Positions 23,861 through 30,799 of a DNA stretch of 39,190 nucleotides are shown piece after piece. The first letter of the stretch is position 1. Each line of letters starts with the position of its first letter. The position numbers and the translations under genes were made by a program. Below the pieces are notes generated by a model. The model worked only from the letters and a program-made list of their open reading frames with translations. It was not told the origin of the DNA and did no database searches. Source of the DNA: Actinocrinis sp046724665 (GTDB lineage: Bacteria; Actinomycetota; Actinomycetes; Streptomycetales; Catenulisporaceae); the NCBI GenBank assembly GCA_046724665.1, contig JBKOWZ010000247.1, positions 1-39,190 of the forward strand, written 5' to 3'.

Positions 23861-24815
23861 CGTCGTACTCCCATTCCTGGTCGCGCGCCGCCTTGTCGAA
23901 CAACGACAGGCCGTGGTCGCGGGCACGGCGCAGCTCGCGGAAGTAGTGCCGGCGCGGCACCCTCACCCTGATCTTCGGCAGCGCCTCGGTCGTCGCGGGC
24001 TCGATCGCGGGCACCTCGACGGTCGGGGCGTCGGCGGCCGACGGCGGCAGCAGCGCCGTTTGCGGCTTCGCTATCCCTCTCTTCGGCACCTCGGTCGTCG
24101 GCACCCCTGTTGTCGGCACCTCTGCCGTCGGCGCGTCGGGCCCCGTCGGCTCGATCGCCGGCAACGGAGCCGTCGGCGGTACGACCGGTGCCGCTTCGGC
24201 CTTGCGGAGCGCGGCGCCGCTCGCGTCGGGTCGGCGCGGACGGCGAACCGCCCGCTGGCGGACCACGCGCTCGCCGGTGCCCTCGGTGGCGATCTTCTCC
24301 TGGAGCTTGATGATCCCCTGGAGCAGCGCCTCGGGCCGCGGCGGGCAGCCGGGCACGTACACGTCCACCGGGATGATCTGATCGACGCCCTTGGTCACCG
24401 AGTACGAGTCCCAGTAGGGTCCGCCGCAGTTGGAGCACGCGCCGAAGGAGATCACGTACTTCGGCTCCGGCATCTGCTCGTAGAGCCGCTTGATCGCCGG
24501 GGCCATCTTGTCGGTCACCGTGCCCGACACGACCATCAGGTCGGCCTGCCGCGGCCCCGGGGCGAACGGGATCACGCCGAGCCGGATGAAGTCGTGCCGG
24601 GACATCGAGGCCGCGATGAATTCGATCGCACAACAGGCCAAACCGAAGTTGAAGACCCACAGCGAGTACCTGCGGCCCCAGTTGAGCACCACCTTCATCG
24701 GCTTGGGCGCCAGGTCGAAGCCGGTGCCGAAGCCGCGTTCCGGCGCGCCGATCCGCGGGATGCCCAGGGGAACCGGGGCGGTCGGGGGGACCGTCGGCGT
24801 CTCCCCCTCGCTCAC
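23850..24815 (-). CDS. nuoB: Complex I subunit B with long repeat-bearing C-terminal extension (reduced nuo operon)
   Basis: A 321-residue subunit carrying cluster N2. Cys61, Cys62, Cys127 and Cys157 match the four N2 ligands (FGLACCAIEF, GAC, VPGCPPRPE), with an extra Cys130 in SNCGGPYW. The core ends near residue 175; usual NuoB is 160-200 residues. The remaining 145 residues are Pro/Thr/Val-rich, include three 5-residue repeats of the TTEVP type, and end in a more ordered, charged segment (HYFRELRRARDHGLSLFDKA...EWEYDDEP). Start GTG 24815 overlaps the nuoA stop as GTGA; GTG 24821 is an alternative. Confidence 0.94.
   Translation of the reverse strand: MSEGETPTVPPTAPVPLGIPRIGAPERGFGTGFDLAPKPMKVVLNWGRRYSLWVFNFGLACCAIEFIAASMSRHDFIRLGVIPFAPGPRQADLMVVSGTVTDKMAPAIKRLYEQMPEPKYVISFGACSNCGGPYWDSYSVTKGVDQIIPVDVYVPGCPPRPEALLQGIIKLQEKIATEGTGERVVRQRAVRRPRRPDASGAALRKAEAAPVVPPTAPLPAIEPTGPDAPTAEVPTTGVPTTEVPKRGIAKPQTALLPPSAADAPTVEVPAIEPATTEALPKIRVRVPRRHYFRELRRARDHGLSLFDKAARDQEWEYDDEP
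24084..24128 (-). repeat. 15-bp coding tandem repeat in nuoB, three units
   Basis: Units of 15 bases start at 24084, 24099 and 24114, each opening CGGCACC on the plus strand, followed by a degenerate copy. They encode TTEVP, TTGVP and TAEVP on the minus strand. Confidence 0.85.
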
Positions 24816-25207
24816 AGCCACGTCAGCACGCCCTTCTTGTAGGCGTAGAGGATCCCGACCGCCAGAAAGCCGATGAAGACGAACATCTCGACCAGCGTCG
24901 TGCCGCCGAATCCCGGCGCGGCGAACACGGTGGCCCACGGGAACAGGAAGACCGCGTCCACCGCGAAGATCACGTAAAGGAACGCGTAGATGTAGTAACG
25001 CACCTGCGTGTGCGCCCAACCCTCGCCGACCGGATCAACGCCGCACTCGTACGTCAGCAGCTTCTCCGGGGTCGGCTGCGCGGGGGCCAGCAGCCGGTTG
25101 GCCGCGAAGGCGACGGTCACGAAGGCGATGCCGAGCAGCAGCAGCATGCCGACGATCGAGTACGCGGAGTAGTACGTCGTGGTGCCGTTCGCGCCGCCGA
25201 TTCCCAT
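24812..25207 (-). CDS. nuoA: Complex I subunit A (reduced nuo operon)
   Basis: A 131-residue membrane subunit with three helices. The loop signature YECGVDP (53-59) and RYYIYAFLYVIFAVDAVFLF are diagnostic. Start is ATG 25207; upstream in-frame codons to 25342 are not conserved and lie in the divergent promoter region. It is the first gene of the leftward operon A-B-C-H-I-J-K-L-microprotein-M-N and faces away from korA. Confidence 0.96.
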   Translation of the reverse strand: MGIGGANGTTTYYSAYSIVGMLLLLGIAFVTVAFAANRLLAPAQPTPEKLLTYECGVDPVGEGWAHTQVRYYIYAFLYVIFAVDAVFLFPWATVFAAPGFGGTTLVEMFVFIGFLAVGILYAYKKGVLTWL

Positions 25208-25528
25208 AAGCCGCCGCCTGTCCTCGTGCGCCAGTCCACCGCCGCTCCGGGCCGGCCGCGAAGAGCGGCCGTTGTCATCGCACAAGGGTACTCGGCTCGT
25301 GAGGAGGTCCCCGGCGCGTGGGCGCCGCTCGCCGGCCGCCAACCCATCTCTTCGAAAGTGCCCTGTATAGCACGGTGCTGCGCTGCATGCCCCCGCCGAG
25401 GGTTACGATGGAATCGGGCCGGAGGGTGACGGGATTGTCGACATGCTCCGGTGATCGAAGCGACACGTACGATCCCAGGATCCGTCCCACAACGTGGACA
25501 TCCCAAGCGGACATCCCAAGGAGGTTCG
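25208..25528. promoter_or_regulatory. Divergent control region between nuoA and korA
   Basis: Gene-free 321 bases that must hold promoters for both operons. AGCAC-G-GTGCT (25369-25379) is an 11-base palindrome next to TGTATAG. TACGAT elements at 25404-25409 and 25468-25473 could serve as rightward -10 boxes and TACCCT (25290-25285) as a leftward one, but no convincing -35 partners were found. A direct repeat lies next to the korA start (listed separately). Confidence 0.5.
25496..25520 (+). repeat. 12-bp direct repeat running into the korA ribosome site
   Basis: GGACATCCCAAG occurs at 25496-25507 and 25509-25520, one base apart. The second copy ends in the AAGGAGG of the korA ribosome site (25518-25524). 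It could be a repressor or translational control site, or a chance duplication. Confidence 0.7.
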
Positions 25529-27430
25529 GTGGCGGGCGAGGCGATCGACGACAAGCAGAGCGCACCGGTGAAACGGATCGGCGGGGTAGTGATCCGAATC
25601 GCCGGTGACTCGGGCGACGGCATGCAGTTGACCGGGGACCGGTTCACCGCGGAGACCGCCGCCTACGGGAACGACCTGTCCACCCTGCCGAACTTCCCGG
25701 CCGAGATCCGCGCGCCGGCCGGGACGCTGCCGGGTGTCTCGGCGTTCCAGCTGCACTTCGCCGATCATGACATCCTGACTCCGGGCGACGCCCCGGACGT
25801 GCTGGTGGCGATGAACCCGGCGGCCCTGAAGGCGAACCTGAAGGACGTGCCGCGCGGCGCGACCGTCATCGTCAACACCGACGAGTTCACCTCGCGCGCG
25901 CTGACCAAGGTCGGCTACACGGCCAACCCGCTGGAGACCGGCGAGCTCGACGGCTACAACGTGCACCGGGTCGCGCTGACCTCCTCGACGGTCAAGGCGC
26001 TCGAAGGCCACCCGCTCAGCCGCAAGGAGGCGGAGCGGGCCAAGAACATGTACGCCCTCGGCCTGCTGTCCTGGCTGTACAACCGGCCGACCGAGAACAC
26101 CCTGGCCTTCCTCGAGCAGAAGTTCGCCAAGCGCCCGGACATCGCGGCCGCGAACCGGGCCGCCTTCCAGGCCGGCTGGAACTACGGCGAGACCACCGAG
26201 GAGTTCGCCGTCTCCTACGAGGTCGCCCCGGCCGCGCTGCCGGCCGGCCGCTACCGCAACATCTCCGGCAACCTGGCGCTGGCCTACGGCCTGATCGCCG
26301 CCTCGCGCCGGTCCGGGCTGCCGCTGTTCCTCGGCGCCTACCCGATCACCCCGGCCTCGGACATCCTGCACGAGCTGTCCAAGCACAAGAACTTCGGCGT
26401 GCGCACCTTCCAGGCCGAGGACGAGATCGCCGGCATCGGCGCGGCGCTCGGCGCGGCCTTCGGCGGCGCGCTCGGCGTGACCACGTCCTCCGGCCCCGGC
26501 ATCGCGCTCAAGGCGGAGACGATCGGACTCGCGGTCTCGCTGGAACTGCCGCTGGTCATCTGCGACATCCAGCGCGGCGGCCCGTCCACCGGACTGCCCA
26601 CCAAGACCGAGCAGGCCGACCTGTTGCAGGCGATGTTCGGCCGCAACGGCGAGGCGCCCGTGCCGGTCGTCGCGCCGCGCTCCCCCTCGGACTGCTTCTA
26701 CGCGGCGATCGAGGCGGCGCGCATCGCCCTCACGTACCGCACGCCGGTCTTCCTGCTCTCCGACGGGTACCTGGCCAACGGCTCCGAGCCGTGGCAGCTG
26801 CCGGACGTGGACGAGCTGCCCGACCTGCACGTGGAGTTCGCCACCGCGCCGCCGGAGGGCGAGACCTTCCTGCCGTACAAGCGCGACCCGGAGACACTGG
26901 CGCGCCCGTGGGCCGTGCCCGGCACGCCCGGCCTCGAACACCGGATCGGCGGCATCGAGAAGGCCGACGGCACCGGGGAGATCTCCTACGACCCGGCAAA
27001 CCACGACCTGATGGTGCGCACCCGCCAGGCCAAGGTGGACCGGATCGCCGACACGATCGAGCCGCTCGAGGTGGACGATCCGGGCGGCGACGCGCGGGTG
27101 CTGGTGCTCGGCTGGGGCTCGACCTACGGCCCGGCGCAGGCCGCGTGCCGCAGGGTCCGGGCGCAGGGCGGCCGGGTGGCACACGCGCACCTGCGGCACA
27201 TCAACCCGTTCCCGGCCAACCTCGGCGAGGTGCTGGGCCGCTACGACAGGGTGCTGATCCCGGAGATGAACCTCGGGCAGCTGGCCCTGCTGGTGCGGGC
27301 GCGCTACCTGGTGGACGCGGTCGGGTACAACAAGGTGCGCGGGCTGCCGTTCACCTCGGCCGAGCTCACCGACGTGATCAACGGCCTGATCGGGGAACTG
27401 GTGCCGGAAAGTGGGTTCGCAGATGCTTGA
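25529..27430 (+). CDS. korA: 2-oxoacid:ferredoxin oxidoreductase, alpha subunit (fused gamma-alpha)
   Basis: A 633-residue subunit. The gamma domain comes first (GDSGDGM at 26-32, residues about 15-210), then the alpha thiamine-pyrophosphate half beginning at YPITPAS (271-277), with TSSGPGIALKAETIGLA and PLVICDIQRGGPSTGLPTKTEQADL. This is the two-subunit type found in aerobes such as Mycobacterium. Together with korB it would oxidise 2-oxoglutarate (or another 2-oxoacid) plus CoA and reduce ferredoxin. Start is GTG 25529, four bases after AAGGAGG; an in-frame ATG at 25451 has no ribosome site. The gene is divergent from the reduced nuo operon, a plausible ferredoxin user. Confidence 0.96.
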   Translation: MAGEAIDDKQSAPVKRIGGVVIRIAGDSGDGMQLTGDRFTAETAAYGNDLSTLPNFPAEIRAPAGTLPGVSAFQLHFADHDILTPGDAPDVLVAMNPAALKANLKDVPRGATVIVNTDEFTSRALTKVGYTANPLETGELDGYNVHRVALTSSTVKALEGHPLSRKEAERAKNMYALGLLSWLYNRPTENTLAFLEQKFAKRPDIAAANRAAFQAGWNYGETTEEFAVSYEVAPAALPAGRYRNISGNLALAYGLIAASRRSGLPLFLGAYPITPASDILHELSKHKNFGVRTFQAEDEIAGIGAALGAAFGGALGVTTSSGPGIALKAETIGLAVSLELPLVICDIQRGGPSTGLPTKTEQADLLQAMFGRNGEAPVPVVAPRSPSDCFYAAIEAARIALTYRTPVFLLSDGYLANGSEPWQLPDVDELPDLHVEFATAPPEGETFLPYKRDPETLARPWAVPGTPGLEHRIGGIEKADGTGEISYDPANHDLMVRTRQAKVDRIADTIEPLEVDDPGGDARVLVLGWGSTYGPAQAACRRVRAQGGRVAHAHLRHINPFPANLGEVLGRYDRVLIPEMNLGQLALLVRARYLVDAVGYNKVRGLPFTSAELTDVINGLIGELVPESGFADA

Positions 27431-28499
27431 GACGACGAACGGCAACGGCAGCAACGGCAACGGCGCCGCGAACGGAACGAACGGCCACGCGGCGCTGCGC
27501 GCCCCGCTGCCCCTGACGGTCAAGGACTTCAAGACCGACCAGGAGGTGCGCTGGTGCCCCGGCTGCGGTGACTACGCGATCCTCGCCGCGGTCCAGAGCC
27601 TGATGCCGACCCTGGGGCTGCGCCGGGAGAACATCGTGTTCGTCTCGGGCATCGGCTGCTCGTCCCGGTTCCCGTACTACATGAACACGTACGGGATGCA
27701 CTCGATCCACGGTCGCGCCCCGGCGATCGCCACCGGCCTGGCCGCGACCCGCCCGGACCTGAGCGTATGGGTGATCACCGGCGACGGCGACGCCCTCTCC
27801 ATCGGCGGCAACCACCTGATCCACGCGCTGCGCCGGAACGTCAATCTGAAGATCCTGCTGTTCAACAACCGGATCTACGGACTGACCAAGGGCCAGTACT
27901 CCCCCACCAGCGAGGTGGGCAAGATCACCAAGTCAACCCCGCTCGGCTCGCTGGACGCGCCGTTCAACCCGCTGTCCCTGGCCATCGGCGCCGAGGTCTC
28001 GTTCCTTGCCCGCTCGATCGACTCGGACCGCAAGCATCTGAGCGAGGTGCTCGCCGCCGCCGCGGCGCACAAGGGCACCGCGCTGGTGGAGATCTACCAG
28101 AACTGCAACATCTTCAACGACGGGGCCTTCGACGCGCTCAAGGACCCGGAGACCCGCGAGCAGCGCCTGATCCGGCTGCACCACGGCGAGCCGATCACCG
28201 GTCCGGGCCGCAAGGCGGTGCGTACCGACAGCGGCGGCCTGACGCTGGTGCCCGACGAGGACCCGCGCCCGGCGGTGCTGCACGACGCGCACGCCGACGG
28301 ACCCGAGCACGCCTTCGCGCTCTCCCGGCTGGCCGACCCGGGCACCCTGGACGGCACGCCGATCGGCATCCTGCGCCAGGTAGAGCGCCCGACGTACGAC
28401 GAGCTGATGAACGAGCAGCTCGACCAGGCCACCGCCCGCCAGGGCGACGGCGATCTGGCCACGCTGCTGGCCGGTAAGGACACCTGGAGCATCGGCTAG
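27423..28499 (+). CDS. korB: 2-oxoacid:ferredoxin oxidoreductase, beta subunit
   Basis: A 358-residue subunit with the TPP-binding motif GDGDALSIGGNH (120-131) closing at FNN (147-149). Four cysteines match the [4Fe-4S] ligands known in this family: Cys45 and Cys48 (CPGC), Cys79 (GIGCSSR) and Cys228 (NCNIFND). The first 25 residues are a Asn/Gly-rich low-complexity arm. ATG 27423 lies inside the last codons of korA; a GTG at 27411 is an alternative. Two hairpins follow the stop, the second a strong terminator. Confidence 0.96.
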   Translation: MLETTNGNGSNGNGAANGTNGHAALRAPLPLTVKDFKTDQEVRWCPGCGDYAILAAVQSLMPTLGLRRENIVFVSGIGCSSRFPYYMNTYGMHSIHGRAPAIATGLAATRPDLSVWVITGDGDALSIGGNHLIHALRRNVNLKILLFNNRIYGLTKGQYSPTSEVGKITKSTPLGSLDAPFNPLSLAIGAEVSFLARSIDSDRKHLSEVLAAAAAHKGTALVEIYQNCNIFNDGAFDALKDPETREQRLIRLHHGEPITGPGRKAVRTDSGGLTLVPDEDPRPAVLHDAHADGPEHAFALSRLADPGTLDGTPIGILRQVERPTYDELMNEQLDQATARQGDGDLATLLAGKDTWSIG

Positions 28500-28536
28500 G
28501 TGTAAGCGTCGGCAAAGGTCGGTAAAGAATGCACTA

Positions 28537-28553
28537 GGCCCGCAACGCGGGCC
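28537..28553 (+). other. GC hairpin after korB
   Basis: GGCCCGC (28537-28543) and GCGGGCC (28547-28553) are exact complements around AAC, 38 bases after the korB stop. It comes just before a stronger terminator and may be part of the same termination region. Confidence 0.6.
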
Positions 28554-28575
28554 GCGTCGAATACGTCCTCCTCGC

Positions 28576-28609
28576 TAAGGCGCCGCCGTCCACCACCGGC
28601 GGCGCCTTA
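28576..28609 (+). terminator. Terminator after korAB
   Basis: TAAGGCGCCGCCG (28576-28588) pairs perfectly with CGGCGGCGCCTTA (28597-28609) around an 8-base loop; CATTT follows. This is the clearest terminator in the window and separates korAB from the rarD-like gene. Confidence 0.9.
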
Positions 28610-28705
28610 CATTTCCCCAGATCAGCGACCCGGCAGTTCCCGTGGCGGGGGTAGGCGGCCGAAAACCGCCAGAGCCCCGGTAATACTCCCGGTACGCTAG
28701 GACCC

Positions 28706-29662
28706 ATGACAGCAGTCCACGGCAGCGACGAGCGTAAGGGCCTGATATTCGGACTGGCGGCCTACGGCCTGTGGGGCCTGTTCCCGCTGTACTGGCCGCT
28801 GCTCAAGCCGGCGAGCGCGACGGAGATCCTCGCGCACCGGATGGCCTGGTCGCTGATCGTGGTGGCGGCGCTGCTGGCCGCCAAGCGCAACTGGAGCTGG
28901 ATCGGCCAGGTGCGGCGCAGCCCGGCGAAGGCGCTGCTGCTGCTCGGCGCGGCGAGCGTCGTCTCGGTCAACTGGGGCACGTACATCTGGGCGGTCAACC
29001 GCGGCCAGATCGTGGAGACCTCGCTCGGCTACTTCATCAATCCGCTGGTGACGGTGCTCTTCGGCGTGCTGATCCTGCACGAGCGCCTGCGCCCCTTGCA
29101 GTGGGCCGCGGTCGCGGTCGGCGCGGCGGCGATCGTCGAACTGGTCGCCGGCTACGGCCACGTGCCGTGGATCGCGCTGATCCTGGCCTTCTCCTTCGGC
29201 AGCTACGGCCTGTTCAAGAAGCTCGCCAGTGTCCCCGCGGTGGAGTCCATGGCCACGGAGACCGGCTTCCAGTTCCTGCCCGCCCTCGGCTACCTCGCCT
29301 TCCTCCAGGCCCACGGCACCGCGACCTTCGGCCACACCAGCTGGCCGGTGACGGTCCTGCTCGCCTGCTGTGGCCTGGTCACCGTGATCCCGCTGCTCTG
29401 CTTCGCCGCCGCGGCCAACCGCCTGCCGCTGTCCACGATGGGCCTGCTCCAGTTCCTGGCCCCGATCCTGCAACTGTCCTGCGGCGTGTTCATCGCGCAC
29501 GAGACCGTGCCGGGCAGTGAGTGGGGCGGCTTCGGCCTCGTCTGGATCGCCCTCGCGCTGCTGAGCTACGACTCGCTGCGCCAGGCCCGCAGGAGCAGGG
29601 ACTCGAAGCCCTCGGCCCCGCAGCCGGTACGGGTTCCCGCGATCGCGTCAGACGGTGCGTGA
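28706..29662 (+). CDS. rarD: RarD-type EamA transporter
   Basis: A 318-residue inner-membrane protein of the drug/metabolite transporter superfamily with about ten helices. The RarD hallmarks are at the start: GLIFGLAAYGLWGLFPLYW, EILAHRMAWS, NWGTYIWAVN and ETSLGYFINPLV. A basic, Pro-rich cytosolic tail ends it. The substrate is unknown; the original name came from chloramphenicol sensitivity. Start is ATG 28706 with AGGA four bases upstream. It stands alone and its end overlaps the end of the converging polyprenyl synthase gene by 15 bases. Confidence 0.93.
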   Translation: MTAVHGSDERKGLIFGLAAYGLWGLFPLYWPLLKPASATEILAHRMAWSLIVVAALLAAKRNWSWIGQVRRSPAKALLLLGAASVVSVNWGTYIWAVNRGQIVETSLGYFINPLVTVLFGVLILHERLRPLQWAAVAVGAAAIVELVAGYGHVPWIALILAFSFGSYGLFKKLASVPAVESMATETGFQFLPALGYLAFLQAHGTATFGHTSWPVTVLLACCGLVTVIPLLCFAAAANRLPLSTMGLLQFLAPILQLSCGVFIAHETVPGSEWGGFGLVWIALALLSYDSLRQARRSRDSKPSAPQPVRVPAIASDGA

Positions 29663-30655
29663 GGTCACGACGTCGCAGAGGGCGAGCAGGGTCTCCTTGG
29701 CGGAGTTGTCCGGCAGGCAGGCCAGTAGGTCACGGGCCTCCTCGGCGTAGCGGACCACGGTGTCGCGGGCCTGGTCGATCGCCGGGTGGACGCGCAGAGC
29801 GGCGATGACCTCGTCCACCAGTTCGTCGTCGGTGATAGGTGCGCCAAGCAGCTCGCGCAGGCGGGCCGACTCGGGGTCGGTGGAGGCCAGGGCGTAGAGC
29901 GTCGGCAGGGTGGGGACGCCTTCGCGCAGGTCGGTGCCGGGGGTCTTGCCGGACTGGTCCGAGTCGCTGGCGATGTCGAGGACGTCGTCGGAGAGCTGGA
30001 ACGCCACACCGAAGACCTCGCCGAAGCGGGTGAGCGTGTCGATGACGTTGTCGGCGGCGCCGGAGAGCAGCGCGCCGAACCGCGCGCTGGTGGCGATCAG
30101 CGAGCCGGTCTTGTCCATCAGCACGCTGAGGTAGTGGTCGATCGCCGCCTGGCCGTCCTTGGGGCCGATGCACTCGTTGATCTGGCCGGTGACCAGCCGC
30201 TCGAAGGTCACCGCCTGGAGCCGCACCGCCTCGGGGCCGAGGTCGGCCAGGATCTGCGAGGCCTTGGCGAACAGGTAGTCGCCGGTCAGGATCGCCACCG
30301 AGTTGTCCCAGCGGGCGTTGGCGGTGGGCACGCCGCGGCGCAGCGGGGCCTCGTCCATGACGTCGTCGTGGTAGAGCGTCGCCAGGTGGGTCAGCTCGAC
30401 CACGGCCGCGGCCGGCACCACGCCGGGGGCGTCGGCGTGGCCGAACTCGGCGGCCAGCAGGGTCAGCAGCGGACGGAACCGCTTGCCGCCGGCGTTGACC
30501 AGGTGGCTGGCGGTCTCGGCGATGAAGGGGTGGTCGCTGTGCGCGGCGTCCCGCAGCAGCTCCTCGACGGCGACCAGGCCGTCCCGCACGCGACGGTCGA
30601 GCGCCGGGTCGGTCACCGCGAGGCCGAACGGCCCGGTCGCCACCTGAACGCCCAC
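29648..30655 (-). CDS. Trans-polyprenyl diphosphate synthase (probable menaquinone side chain)
   Basis: A 335-residue all-alpha prenyltransferase that condenses isopentenyl diphosphate onto an allylic primer. Both aspartate-rich motifs are intact: DDVMD (97-101) and DDVLD (223-227). GGKRFRP (56-62) and GQINE are also present. No bulky aromatic pair stands directly before the first motif (THLATLYHDD), which fits a medium or long product. GTG 30655 is chosen with GGGAAGG ten bases upstream and because the protein then begins near GPFGL, as in actinobacterial relatives; an ATG at 30730 would add 25 residues. Lying between two complex I operons, it may make the menaquinone tail. It follows the second nuo operon in the same direction. 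Confidence 0.92.
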   Translation of the reverse strand: MGVQVATGPFGLAVTDPALDRRVRDGLVAVEELLRDAAHSDHPFIAETASHLVNAGGKRFRPLLTLLAAEFGHADAPGVVPAAAVVELTHLATLYHDDVMDEAPLRRGVPTANARWDNSVAILTGDYLFAKASQILADLGPEAVRLQAVTFERLVTGQINECIGPKDGQAAIDHYLSVLMDKTGSLIATSARFGALLSGAADNVIDTLTRFGEVFGVAFQLSDDVLDIASDSDQSGKTPGTDLREGVPTLPTLYALASTDPESARLRELLGAPITDDELVDEVIAALRVHPAIDQARDTVVRYAEEARDLLACLPDNSAKETLLALCDVVTSRTV

Positions 30656-30745
30656 GACTCTCGCCTTCCCGTTCACGCAACCGGTTGGTGCCTCACGTGC
30701 CTGATGTCGAGACCACGCTAATGCATCCACACGTTCAGGGCCTCA

Positions 30746-30789
30746 ACCGGGCGGCGGCGCACGCAGCCGTGGGCCTGCGGCCGCCCGGT
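30746..30789 (-). terminator. Terminator of the second nuo operon
   Basis: ACCGGGCGGC (30746-30755) pairs with GCCGCCCGGT (30780-30789), and inside it CGCAG (30762-30766) pairs with CTGCG (30775-30779). It lies 10 bases after the nuoN stop and before the polyprenyl synthase start. Confidence 0.75.
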
Positions 30790-30799
30790 ATCGACGACG

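Noticed and set aside
25403..27532. 709-codon open frame on the minus strand opposite korA
   Set aside because: Third-position GC bias of korA creates it; composition is Arg/Gly/Val-rich and korA is clearly the real gene.
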